From: Paraburkholderia flagellata
GTDB taxonomy: Bacteria > Pseudomonadota > Gammaproteobacteria > Burkholderiales > Burkholderiaceae
Assembly (NCBI RefSeq): GCF_021390645.1
Contig: NZ_JAJEJT010000002.1
Coordinates: forward strand, 744,001 to 808,000
DNA: 64,000 nt
Reading direction: 5' to 3'
The notes below the pieces were generated by a model. The model was not told the DNA's origin. It searched no databases and saw nothing but the letters and a program-made list of their open reading frames with translations. Shown in pieces: positions 19,322 to 27,823 of the stretch. How positions within the stretch are numbered: the first letter of the stretch is position 1; each line of letters begins with the position of its first letter. Both the position numbers and the translations under genes were made by a program.

Positions 19322-20530
19322 ATGAAAAAAACTATCCTCGCTTCCGCGCTTGGACTCGCCGCGTTGGGCGCACACGCGCAAAGCAGCGTCACGCTGTACG
19401 GTATCGTCGATACCGGTATTGGTTATCAGAGCAGTTCGGCCAAGCTGGGCAGCAATGCTGGCGGCGCTTCCGTCGTCAAGATGGTGCAGGGCGTGTGGGC
19501 CGGCTCGCGTTTCGGCTTGAAGGGCAGCGAAGATCTGGGCGGCGGCACGCGCGCGATCTTCCAGTTGGAAGAAGGCTACAACTCGGCAACCGGCGCGCAA
19601 TCGACCACGAACCTGATGTTCAGCCGCGCCTCGTGGGTGGGCGTCGCGAACGCAAACTACGGCACGCTGACGGCCGGCCGCCAGTACGCTCCGTACTACA
19701 CGCTGCTCTCGCCGTACAGCCCGACCACGTGGCTGACCGGTGCATATGGCGCGCACCCGGGCGATATCGACTCGATGGACACGATCTATCGCATCAACAA
19801 CTCGCTGGTCTATACGTCGCCGAACATCGCGGGCCTGACCGTGAGCGGCATGTACGCGCTGGGCGGCGTAGCGGGCGCAACCGGTGCAGGCCAGTCGTGG
19901 AGCGTTGCCGCGCAGTATCTGCATGGTCCGGCAGGCATCGCAGTGGGCTTCGAGCGCCTGAGCAACGCGGCGAACGGCGGCGGCCCGTGGGATGCGAATT
20001 CGACGGCGAACAGCGCCGGCGAGCCGGGCGTTTCGGCGCTCACCAACGGCTTCCAGTGGGCGCAGACGCAACAGCGCCTCGCCGTGACGGCCGGCTACCA
20101 GTTCAGCTCGCAGTGGGACATCTCGGTGGCCTACTCGAACGTCCAGTACATTCCGGGTGTGAATTCGCACTTCGGCGACACGCAGATCTGGAATACGGGC
20201 GGCGTCGTGCTGCACTACAAGCCGATCACCGTGCTCGACCTCGCAGCTGGTTTCGCCTATACGCGCGCGACCAAGGCCAACGGCATCCAGAGCTCGGCTT
20301 CGTACGCACAGTACAACATGTCGCAGTACTACACGCTCTCGAAGCGTACGGGCATCTACTTCGTCGAAGCGTACCAGCGCGCGGGCGGCCAGACGCTGGG
20401 CACGCCTAGCGCGACCGGTGCGAGCAGCATCATCAACGCAACTGCCGACATCGGCGACGGCCAGAACAGCGCGCCGTCCTCGTCGCGCAGTCAGGTTGCG
20501 GGCGCGATCGGTATCGTTCATCGCTTCTAA
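19322..20530 (+). CDS. Outer membrane porin
   Basis: The 402-residue porin has a signal peptide (MKKTILASALGLAALGAHA), the start QSSVTLYGIVDTGIGY, the GSRFGLKGSEDLGGGTRAIF motif and a terminal Phe. It follows the sugar-acid dehydratase and ends the block with a strong terminator, so it may supply outer membrane uptake for the same substrate. The start at 19322 is set by the signal peptide. An upstream continuous frame overlaps the dehydratase gene and is not believed. Confidence 0.92.
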   Translation: MKKTILASALGLAALGAHAQSSVTLYGIVDTGIGYQSSSAKLGSNAGGASVVKMVQGVWAGSRFGLKGSEDLGGGTRAIFQLEEGYNSATGAQSTTNLMFSRASWVGVANANYGTLTAGRQYAPYYTLLSPYSPTTWLTGAYGAHPGDIDSMDTIYRINNSLVYTSPNIAGLTVSGMYALGGVAGATGAGQSWSVAAQYLHGPAGIAVGFERLSNAANGGGPWDANSTANSAGEPGVSALTNGFQWAQTQQRLAVTAGYQFSSQWDISVAYSNVQYIPGVNSHFGDTQIWNTGGVVLHYKPITVLDLAAGFAYTRATKANGIQSSASYAQYNMSQYYTLSKRTGIYFVEAYQRAGGQTLGTPSATGASSIINATADIGDGQNSAPSSSRSQVAGAIGIVHRF

Positions 20531-20559
20531 GCTTTTTCACGCTCCGAAAGCAGTATCTT

Positions 20560-20597
20560 CGGCGGTGCCGGGTTTGCCCGGCACCGCCGATTTTTTT
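20560..20597 (+). terminator. Strong Rho-independent terminator after porin
   Basis: A 13-bp perfect GC-rich stem (CGGCGGTGCCGGG / CCCGGCACCGCCG) with a TTTG loop is followed by A and seven T residues, 29 bp after the porin stop. It closes the sugar-acid/porin transcription unit. Confidence 0.93.
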
Positions 20598-20700
20598 GCG
20601 GTACCCATCGGCGCCGCCCTGCGTAAGTTTGATTCACGCTAATTCCCGGCGCCTTCGTCTCGATTCCGTTAGGGGAATCATCGCTTTCAACCAAGTAGAT

Positions 20701-20725
20701 AAAGCCCGCTCAATGCGGGCTTTTT
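20701..20725 (+). terminator. Second terminator-like hairpin in the intergenic region
   Basis: AAAGCCCGC-TCAAT-GCGGGCTTT followed by TT lies 104 bp after the first terminator. It could be a back-up terminator or the end of an unseen short transcript between 20598 and 20700. The rest of 20726-20986 shows no gene; it holds the leader of the PAAR gene. Confidence 0.75.
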
Positions 20726-20986
20726 GCTTTCTTCGTTGTTCAAATCCGCGGCTGCATTTGTCGTTTATCAAAACCAGTGCTGGCGCGCGATGCGCCGCGC
20801 GTTGGCTGTGCCCCTTTTCGGATAGTTCCGATTTCTCCCCGCATGACTTGTGTCGAATATCACCTGATCGGGATAAATGTAGCTCATCGTGCCGCGCTCG
20901 TCACGGCACTGGGCTCGTCGTTTTGGTCGACTTCGTGGAGGTCAGGAAATGTCAGAGCAGCGGAAGTGCGTCCCGGGAGTATTTGA

Positions 20987-22147
20987 ATGAGGCGCGCGAT
21001 TTTGAAAGTAGGCGATAAAACTACGGCGGGGGGAACGGTGCTGGAAGGCATCGAATGCTGCAAGCATCACGGCACGCCGATAACGTTTATCGGCGCGCAG
21101 ATATGGTGTCCCCAATGCAACTCAACCGGACGCATTGGCTGGATGGGGCCGCACCGGATCGCAACAATGATGGGCAAGCAGCAGGCGCTGGAAAACGACA
21201 TCTGCATTTGCAAATGCGACCCGCCGCCCGTATGCCTTGCGTCACAACATGATTCGTTCCATGTGTTCACTGCGGAAGAAGTGGCGAACTACGGCAAGAG
21301 TCGAACCGCGAGCGCCGCTGCGGAATATGGTGCGTCTGTCTTGCAAGCGGGAATGGTTGGGCGCTTTGGGGGGAATGACGATGAGGCCCATGAGTACGAT
21401 GAGGATGAAACGTCCTATCCCGCACCCGCCGCAAGCAAACCGCCGCCTGCGGATTGCTCGTATCTGGACGGTACTAAAGAGCGAATTGATGCGCCGGCCG
21501 ACTTCTACAGGCATACGAATACGGTGCGCGTCTCCCCAGGGAAACAGACAACACACGATTTCCCTGGCGGCGGCGCGAGCCCGGCAACTGAATATGCCGC
21601 AACTATTAATGGCCATCCAGTGAGTATCTTCACGCCACTGAGCGCGCCACCGGAAGGGTCTGGGTTGGCTGATGAGGCAACTTTAGCCAAGGCCCTTGAA
21701 GTAGTGCCGCCACAACAATATGAACACCTGAATTCGTTGGCAGCTAATTCCAGTCCGTACTCCAAGGACTCGTACTGGCAGGAGAAATATAACGTCCCGT
21801 CATTCTCTTCAGCGGCAACTGCAAACATTGCCGAAGGAATCAATTTCTATCCTTGGAAGGGGTGGACCAAAATTCCACAGCAGTACATCGATAGCACAAT
21901 GCTCCATGAGTCAGGTCATATATGGACAGACGCGCACTGGAATGATAATCCGGCTCTGAAGCAAAGTTGGCTCGATGCAATGGCAAGTGACGGACGGGCA
22001 CCTTCGAAATATGCCCTCAATAACGAAAATGAAGACTTTGCCGAATCAGCTAACATGTATTGGTCAAGCCTGGATACGCCTTGCGAAGTGGAGGGGCGAA
22101 AAAGATATCCCGCACGCTATAGCTATTTCGACTCGAACGTAAAATGA
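20987..22147 (+). CDS. PAAR-domain effector with C-terminal zincin toxin domain
   Basis: Residues 1-85 match PAAR-like type VI spike-tip proteins (MRRAILKVGDKTTAGG, then ALENDICICKCDPPPVCLAS). After a linker, the C-terminal domain has HESGH at 307-311 and ENEDFAE at 347-353, the HExxH plus downstream Glu pattern of gluzincin metalloproteases, similar to lethal-factor-like zincins. The protein would be delivered by a type VI system encoded elsewhere and cleave an unknown target. Its stop overlaps the start of the next gene (ATGA), as in effector/immunity pairs. A GGAG at 20973-20976 supports the start. Base composition is lower in GC than the flanks, suggesting transfer. Confidence 0.85.
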   Translation: MRRAILKVGDKTTAGGTVLEGIECCKHHGTPITFIGAQIWCPQCNSTGRIGWMGPHRIATMMGKQQALENDICICKCDPPPVCLASQHDSFHVFTAEEVANYGKSRTASAAAEYGASVLQAGMVGRFGGNDDEAHEYDEDETSYPAPAASKPPPADCSYLDGTKERIDAPADFYRHTNTVRVSPGKQTTHDFPGGGASPATEYAATINGHPVSIFTPLSAPPEGSGLADEATLAKALEVVPPQQYEHLNSLAANSSPYSKDSYWQEKYNVPSFSSAATANIAEGINFYPWKGWTKIPQQYIDSTMLHESGHIWTDAHWNDNPALKQSWLDAMASDGRAPSKYALNNENEDFAESANMYWSSLDTPCEVEGRKRYPARYSYFDSNVK

Positions 22148-22593
22148 TGAAACTGGCTATATGCATCTCAATTATTGCTATGTTTGCTGGAGGTTGTGTG
22201 GATTCTTTACATATGGGTGAAATTAGAGTCGGTGGGAAAATACGGCGCTTGCCTGGCGCGCAACCCGCGACGGTGCCGCACCCCGGAACAATTGCTGCGA
22301 AGTATACGTGGAACAATTCGACTGAATACTGGAAAGCTTCTGAATTTCCTGATAGTTTTAAATTTATGTGCTTCGACAAGAACGGAATCAGAACCTCGCG
22401 AAACAAAGCAGCGTGGTGCATTCCTATCGTTGAAGTTGTGACGATTTCAGTGGACGTAAACGGAAACCCCGTCGCCCCCAAAGATGCGGCGAGTATCGAA
22501 AATACAGTCTACGGACCCGACCACACTTTCCTTGAGCACACTATGTCAACACCGAAACCGCCTCCGGAATATCAATATCATCCGCCAAAATAG
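22144..22593 (+). CDS. Putative lipoprotein immunity protein
   Basis: The 149-residue product has a lipoprotein-type signal peptide with lipobox AGGC (Cys18) and no recognised domain. It has two further conserved cysteines (in FKFMCFDK and AAWCIP). It starts inside the toxin stop codon and is therefore translationally coupled. A periplasmic, membrane-anchored immunity protein would fit a toxin that acts in the periplasm, a point drawn from context. A broken paralogue follows directly. A second ATG at 22147 is equally possible as start. Confidence 0.75.
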   Translation: MMKLAICISIIAMFAGGCVDSLHMGEIRVGGKIRRLPGAQPATVPHPGTIAAKYTWNNSTEYWKASEFPDSFKFMCFDKNGIRTSRNKAAWCIPIVEVVTISVDVNGNPVAPKDAASIENTVYGPDHTFLEHTMSTPKPPPEYQYHPPK

Positions 22594-22632
22594 CCAATAA
22601 CTACGTCTTCCAGGCTAATTTACGTTGCATGG

Positions 22633-23094
22633 ATGCGCCTTGCTGCGTTCTTGCGCAGTCGAGCGTCGATACGGATTGCCTTCGTCGTATCTCTCGCCGC
22701 TAGCGCTTTTACAAGCGCTAACGATAGTGGAGTGAATTGAGCAAAAAGATTCATTGCGCGCAAGCGCCATTGATCTCCCCATCCAGGCACGATTGTGGCC
22801 AGATTTACGTGGAACAACTCAGTTGAATACTGGGACGCTTCGAAGGATCCCGATTCTTTCATCTTCCATTGTTACGGCAAGGACGGAAGGGCAACGTCGC
22901 GTTCAAAAGCGGCGTGGTGTATTCCAGTCGTGGAAGTCGTCACTGTGTCTTTGGACAAGAACGATAAACCCGCGTCACCCAAGGAGGCAGCGTTTATTGA
23001 GAACACAGTCTATGGACCGAATCATACGTTTCTGGAGCACAACACGTCCGGACTCATTCCGATTCCGAACTCAGGCAGCGGCGATAGCAAATGA
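22633..23094 (+). pseudogene. Broken second copy of the immunity protein
   Basis: From a GTG at 22795 the frame encodes 99 residues about 70% identical by hand count (55 of 79) to the preceding immunity protein. The similarity extends upstream, with PHPGTI before that GTG. Further up in the same frame lies a signal-peptide-like segment from an ATG at 22633 (IRIAFVVSLAASAFTSA). In-frame TGA codons at 22738 and 22771 interrupt it. A complete exported paralogue may therefore have been inactivated by two nonsense changes or by more complex decay. The downstream part could still be made as a cytoplasmic fragment from the GTG. Confidence 0.7.
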
Positions 23095-23154
23095 AATTTC
23101 CGAGTACCGCACGAGGGCTGAAAAAATAGTCTGCCCGCACCCAAGGTCTAACGT

Positions 23155-23832
23155 ATGAAAGTAAAAACGCAGTACATCGCCCCAGTGTCGCTGTGGCTTG
23201 TCGTGCGCAAGCGCTTCTCCAGCACGGGCTTATTCATTGAACCCGCGTGGATAGGCAACGGCAAGCAGAATGGTCCGCTGATATTCACGTCGCGACTTCT
23301 GGCGGCGTTCTATGCATACACACGCAATAAGTACCACCAGAAGGACGATTCCAATAACTGGCGCGTCCTGTCGTTGCAGGAGTTCGATTTGATGCAGCAT
23401 GTCCGGGACTGCGATGGCGAGTTGTGGTGCATGATGGGTTTCGGCGTGACGCTGGAGGAGCCGGGCTCAATCATCGTTGCGACGGGCGTGCCACGTACCC
23501 GATACACGCCGTTGCACTTTGCACCGCCCACGGACAGCGACGAGGTAACGTTCCTGTTCAATCAATGGATCTTCGATTTCATCCACGACGAGTTTAAATC
23601 TATCGGCTTGCCGAAGTACGAAGAAGAACTGGAAGCGATGGATGAATTGAGCGACGAAGATTTCGCGGCCACGTTGAAACTCGCTATTGAGCGGGCCGGC
23701 ATTTGCCGCGAGCCATCAGAACGTGACGAAGTTTTATGGGGCGTTTATAGCCCCATCCACGGTGCGTGGATATCCGGCGAAGAATTGCCTTGCACGCGTC
23801 CGGACGGACACGCGGCGCGCATGATGCACTAG
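23155..23832 (+). CDS. Unknown 225-residue protein of the toxin island
   Basis: This protein is not recognised. It has no signal peptide or membrane segment, is acidic in its C-terminal half (EEELEAMDELSDEDFAATLK) and is rich in aromatic residues. It follows the broken immunity copy by 60 bp in the same direction. It may be a further immunity protein or an effector adaptor; neither is shown by the sequence. An ATG at 23155 is preceded by no clear ribosome binding site. It ends 12 bp before the convergent LysR gene. Confidence 0.65.
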   Translation: MKVKTQYIAPVSLWLVVRKRFSSTGLFIEPAWIGNGKQNGPLIFTSRLLAAFYAYTRNKYHQKDDSNNWRVLSLQEFDLMQHVRDCDGELWCMMGFGVTLEEPGSIIVATGVPRTRYTPLHFAPPTDSDEVTFLFNQWIFDFIHDEFKSIGLPKYEEELEAMDELSDEDFAATLKLAIERAGICREPSERDEVLWGVYSPIHGAWISGEELPCTRPDGHAARMMH

Positions 23833-23844
23833 TGCCGACACCGT

Positions 23845-24735
23845 TCACTGACGCTGAGGGCCGAGCATACGGCACAACGCGCGCGCGAGTTCCTTGACCA
23901 CGGCGTCGGCGGTCGGGCGATGCAGCAACGCGATATCCATCGTTTCGATCGCGGGCAGCCCGCTTTTCGGCGTCAGCACAGCATGATCCGCCGTGACCGC
24001 GCGTGCGGGCAGCAGACTGACGCCAAGACCATCGGCAACGGCCGCCTGGATTCCGCTCAGGCTCGAACTGATGAAGCTGATGCGCCAGCGCCGTCCGATC
24101 CCTTCGATGGCGTTGGTCATGTCGTCGCGGTACAGGCCACGAGGCGGAAAGGCGACGAGCGGGATGGGATCGAGCTGGAAGGAGGGGTTTCTTGCACTGT
24201 CGATCCATCGCAACTGCTCGGGCCAACTCGCAATGACCTCGCGGCTGTTGCGCCGCTGCTTGACAAGGATGAGATCGAGATCGCCGCGATCGTAGCTGCT
24301 CGCGAGATCGCGGCTCAACCCGCTCGTCACTTCGAGCTTGACCTGCGGATGCTTGCGGTTGAATGCGGCGAGCGCGTGGGTCGTCGGGCCGCCGACGAAG
24401 TCCTCCGGCACGCCGAGGCGCACCGTCAACCCCACCGTCGCGCCCGAGAGCGCTTCGATCATTTCGTCGTTGAGCGCGAGCATGCGCCGTGCGTAGGCGA
24501 GCAGCGTCTCGCCTGCGTCGGTCGGCGTCACGTCGCGGCTTCCGCGCTCGAGCAGCTTATGTCCCGCCATCTCCTCGAGGCGACGCACTTTCTGGCTCAC
24601 GGTGGACTGCGTGGAGTGAAGCCGCGCGGAAGCCGCGGTGAAGGTGCCGGAGTCGGCAACCATGACGATGGCTTTCAGCAGGTCCAGATCGAATAGCGGT
24701 GTACGTGCTTTGGCGTCGCGTTTCATTGAACCCAT
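23845..24735 (-). CDS. LysR-family transcriptional regulator
   Basis: The 296-residue protein has an N-terminal LysR helix-turn-helix (about 18-77; FTAASARLHSTQSTVSQKVR) and a substrate-binding co-inducer domain from about 100. It is divergent from the DUF3311/symporter/amidohydrolase operon, with 198 bp between the starts. The shared motif at 24816 and 30506 suggests it controls both that operon and the convergent amidohydrolase. The ATG at 24735 is used; one at 24726 is also possible. Confidence 0.9.
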   Translation of the reverse strand: MGSMKRDAKARTPLFDLDLLKAIVMVADSGTFTAASARLHSTQSTVSQKVRRLEEMAGHKLLERGSRDVTPTDAGETLLAYARRMLALNDEMIEALSGATVGLTVRLGVPEDFVGGPTTHALAAFNRKHPQVKLEVTSGLSRDLASSYDRGDLDLILVKQRRNSREVIASWPEQLRWIDSARNPSFQLDPIPLVAFPPRGLYRDDMTNAIEGIGRRWRISFISSSLSGIQAAVADGLGVSLLPARAVTADHAVLTPKSGLPAIETMDIALLHRPTADAVVKELARALCRMLGPQRQ

Positions 24736-24815
24736 GGTGCCTCGAAGGTGGACATTGAACGCACGGCGAAACCGCCGCTCATGGTATTCAATTTTGCACT
24801 ACATCGCAGTAGAAC

Positions 24816-24831
24816 ATTTAATTTTTGAATA
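24816..24831 (+). promoter_or_regulatory. AT-rich motif shared with 30506-30521, candidate LysR box
   Basis: ATTTAATTTTTGAATA matches ATTTAATTTGTAAATA on the minus strand at 30506-30521 in 14 of 16 positions. It lies 103 bp before the DUF3311 gene, inside the divergent LysR promoter region. LysR operators are usually AT-rich with dyad character. The matching copy has perfect 6-bp arms; this one is imperfect. Confidence 0.5.
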
Positions 24832-24933
24832 TTCAGCCAAATCGATAATATCCAGCGATGCCTCGAGGCAAGCGCATAACGGGCCATTACCGCCCGCTGC
24901 GTCATAAGTTCAGACGAGACAGGCAGGAGACAC

Positions 24934-25152
24934 ATGAAACTTCGCTATTGGCTGGCCGCATTGCCATTCATAGGCATTTATTCCGGCGGCACGCTCGCCG
25001 CCACCACGACATTCCTGTTCGGCTTGCCGTTTCTGCTCGTGTGGAATTTGATCTGGATGGTGGCAACGGCGGCCATTCTCGCGATCATCTATTGCCTTGA
25101 TACGCGCGACGAGGCGGCGCACGCAGGCGCAGGCCGGGGAGTCGAAAAGTGA
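24934..25152 (+). CDS. DUF3311 small membrane protein, symporter partner
   Basis: The 72-residue product has two hydrophobic helices (about 6-25 and 32-55). It matches the small DUF3311 proteins encoded directly before SSS-type sodium/solute symporters. The first in-frame ATG, at 24934, is preceded by AGGAG at 24925-24929. Its stop overlaps the symporter start by 4 bp. It probably forms part of, or assists, the transporter. Confidence 0.82.
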   Translation: MKLRYWLAALPFIGIYSGGTLAATTTFLFGLPFLLVWNLIWMVATAAILAIIYCLDTRDEAAHAGAGRGVEK

Positions 25153-26627
25153 ACGTGGCCCTGATCATCATCGTCATGTTTGCGATCTTCGCGCTGGCAG
25201 TCGGCCTGTATGCGCGCCGCGGCAAAACACTGAGCCTCGAACAATGGGCCGTTGGAGGGCGCGGCTTTGGCGCGCTGCTCACTTTCCTGCTGATGGCGGG
25301 GGAGGCGTTTTCGACCTTCTCATTTCTCGGCGCAAGCGGCTGGACCTACAGCAAGGGCGTACCCGCGTTCTATATCCTTTCCTATGGCTGCCTCGCGTAT
25401 CTCATCGGCTACTGGATGCTGCCCGCCATTTGGCGCTACGCGAAAGAGCGCAATCTCGTTTCGTTCGCGGACTATTTCGCTTCGAAGTACGAGAGCCGCG
25501 CAGTGGGCGTGCTCGTCTCGCTGGTGGCTGTCTTCGCGATGGTGTCGTTATTGATCATCCAGTTGAGAGGGCTCGGCATTATCGTTTCCGAAATGTCGTA
25601 TGGGCAGATTTCACAGAACACGGCGATCTGGATGAGTGCGCTGTTGATGGTGGTCTATATGTCCGTTTCGGGCATTCATGGTTCGGCGAGCATTGCCATC
25701 TTCAAGGACGTGCTGATCCTCGCGCTCGCCGTCTTTCTCGGCACGTACCTGCCGCTCCATTACTTCGGCGGCTTTGGCGAGATGTTCGCGCGCATCGATG
25801 CGGTGCATCCCGAACTGCTTCGCATGCCTGAACATGGTCTCAACCTGAGCTGGTACAACTCCACGTTGCTACTCACTTCGCTTGGCTATTATCTGTATCC
25901 GCACGGCTTCACCGCGGTGTATGTGGCGCGCGATGCGTCCGCGCTGCGCAAGAACACCGTGCTGATGCCGCTTTATCAGGTGCTTATTGCATTTCTGTTT
26001 CTCGTCGGCTTTGCGGCCGTGCTGACCGTGCACGGGCTCGAAGGCGCGCAAACCGATCTCGCGCTGCTGCGGCTCGTCAAGCAGACTTTCCCTGCGTGGT
26101 TCGTCGGCATCGTCGGCGGGGCAGGGTTGCTTACCGCGCTGGTGCCGGGCTCGCTGATCATGCTCAACGCGTCGACGACGATTGCGCGCAACATCTATCG
26201 CGAAGGTTTCGCACCGCATGCAAGCGACAAGGAAGTGGCGCGCGTAGCCCGTGTCGCGCTGCCTGTCTTTACGCTCGTCGTCGTCTACTTCGTGCTGCGT
26301 GGCGGCGCGACGTTCGTGGCGCTCGCGATCTTCGCTTCGAGCCTCCTGACGCAACTGGTGCCGATGCTCGCGTCGAGCTTTCTCAAGCGGCCGTTCGGTA
26401 CGCGCGAAGCGGCGTTTGGTGGCATCTTCGCAGGTGGAATCGTACTTGCAGCGACGAACTGGGGCGGCGTGACGCTCGCCTCGCTTTTCCCGCACGCGAG
26501 CGTCGCGTTCACTTCGATCAATACCGGCCTCGTTGCGCTGGCCGCCAATGGCGCGGTCTTCGTCGCGATCAGCGCGATTCAGCGCACACTGGGCACCCGT
26601 ATTTCTGGCTCCGTAGAATCGGCATGA
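25149..26627 (+). CDS. SSS-family sodium/solute symporter
   Basis: The 492-residue protein has about 13 hydrophobic segments and the sodium/solute symporter pattern (WAVGGRGFGALLTFLLMAGE, SGWTYSKGVPAFY near 60-72). The family couples sodium entry to import of solutes such as pantothenate, proline or nucleobase-like compounds. It starts at 25149, overlapping the DUF3311 stop, and its own stop overlaps the next amidohydrolase start. The import substrate is presumably what the amidohydrolases degrade. Confidence 0.9.
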   Translation: MNVALIIIVMFAIFALAVGLYARRGKTLSLEQWAVGGRGFGALLTFLLMAGEAFSTFSFLGASGWTYSKGVPAFYILSYGCLAYLIGYWMLPAIWRYAKERNLVSFADYFASKYESRAVGVLVSLVAVFAMVSLLIIQLRGLGIIVSEMSYGQISQNTAIWMSALLMVVYMSVSGIHGSASIAIFKDVLILALAVFLGTYLPLHYFGGFGEMFARIDAVHPELLRMPEHGLNLSWYNSTLLLTSLGYYLYPHGFTAVYVARDASALRKNTVLMPLYQVLIAFLFLVGFAAVLTVHGLEGAQTDLALLRLVKQTFPAWFVGIVGGAGLLTALVPGSLIMLNASTTIARNIYREGFAPHASDKEVARVARVALPVFTLVVVYFVLRGGATFVALAIFASSLLTQLVPMLASSFLKRPFGTREAAFGGIFAGGIVLAATNWGGVTLASLFPHASVAFTSINTGLVALAANGAVFVAISAIQRTLGTRISGSVESA

Positions 26628-27823
26628 CACTCATGACTTCCTCACTTCATCTCTCCAACGTCTGCCTGGCCGATGGCCAGCGCGTTTCCGTCGCGCTCGC
26701 CAACGGTCGGATCGAGGCAATCGGTCCACACGTCGCCGCACAAGCGGGCGTGCCGGCCGTGGACGGCGGCGCGGCCTTGCTGTTGCCGGGTTTCGTCGAA
26801 GGCCACACGCACATCGACAAGAGCAACTGGGGCCGCCCGTGGTATCGCAACGAGGTTGGGCCGCTGCTCACCGATCGCATCGGCAACGAGCGCGAATGGC
26901 GCAAGACATCGGGCCACGATGCCGCTGCGCAGTCGCTCGCGCTGGCGCGCGCATTCGTGCAGGCCGGCACGACGCGCATGCGGACCCATGTCGACATCGA
27001 CACCGACGCGCGATTGCGTTATCTCGAAGGCGTGCTCGCCACGCGGCAGACCCTGCGCGATGTGCTGGACATGCAGATCGTCGCGTTTCCGCAGTCGGGC
27101 ATGCTGATCCGGCCGGGTACGGTCGAACTGCTCGACAGCGCACTTGCGGCCGGCGCCGACGTGCTCGGCGCGCTCGACCCGGCGCTGATCGACGGCGATC
27201 CCGTGGCTTCGCTGAACGCCACGTTCGAACTGGCGGAGCGTCATCGCAAGCCGATCGACATTCATCTTCATGAGCCCGGCGAGATTGGGGCGTTCACGCT
27301 GAAACTGCTGCTCGATCGCGTGCAGGCGCTCAGCATGCAAGGGCAGGTTGTCGTGAGCCACGCATTTTGTCTGGGCGCGTTGCCGGACCGCGAACGCGAC
27401 GCTTTGATCGACCGTATCGCGCAACTGCGCGTGGCGTTGCTCACGAGCGCGCCGCCCTCCCGGCCGGTTCCACCGCTCAAGCTCTGCCGCGAGAAGGGCG
27501 TTCCGGTGTTTGGCGGCAACGACGGCATTCGCGACACGTGGTCGCCGTATGGCGTGCCCGACATGCTCGAGCGCGCCATGTTGATCGGCCTGCGCTATGA
27601 CTTGCGGCGCGACGACGATATTGCAATCGCGTTTGACTGCGTGAGCGATGCCGCCGCGCGTGGCTGCGGTTTCTCCGACTATGGCCTGCACGTGGGCGCG
27701 CGCGCGGACCTCGTAGTCGTGGAGGCGGAAAGCGTCGCGCATGCCGTTGTCGCGCGGCCAAAGCGCAAGCTCGTCGTCGCGAACGGGCGCATCGTCGTGC
27801 GCGACGGTGAGTTGACCATATGA
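26624..27823 (+). CDS. Amidohydrolase, cytosine-deaminase-like
   Basis: The 399-residue metal-dependent hydrolase has the N-terminal HTHID motif (LPGFVEGHTHIDKSNWGRPW). It also has the deaminase-type metal site DIHLHEPGE near 215, VVSHAFCLG near 245 and FGGNDGIRDTWSPYG near 290. These features place it with cytosine deaminase and related ring deaminases. The start ATG at 26624 overlaps the symporter stop; another ATG at 26633 is possible. It is a clear paralogue of the convergent gene at 29274-30455. The substrate is unknown. Confidence 0.87.
   Translation: MTLMTSSLHLSNVCLADGQRVSVALANGRIEAIGPHVAAQAGVPAVDGGAALLLPGFVEGHTHIDKSNWGRPWYRNEVGPLLTDRIGNEREWRKTSGHDAAAQSLALARAFVQAGTTRMRTHVDIDTDARLRYLEGVLATRQTLRDVLDMQIVAFPQSGMLIRPGTVELLDSALAAGADVLGALDPALIDGDPVASLNATFELAERHRKPIDIHLHEPGEIGAFTLKLLLDRVQALSMQGQVVVSHAFCLGALPDRERDALIDRIAQLRVALLTSAPPSRPVPPLKLCREKGVPVFGGNDGIRDTWSPYGVPDMLERAMLIGLRYDLRRDDDIAIAFDCVSDAAARGCGFSDYGLHVGARADLVVVEAESVAHAVVARPKRKLVVANGRIVVRDGELTI

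Noticed and set aside
20987..23832. Complete type VI secretion locus
   Set aside because: No tss/tag, VgrG or Hcp gene lies near; only effector and immunity-type genes are seen.
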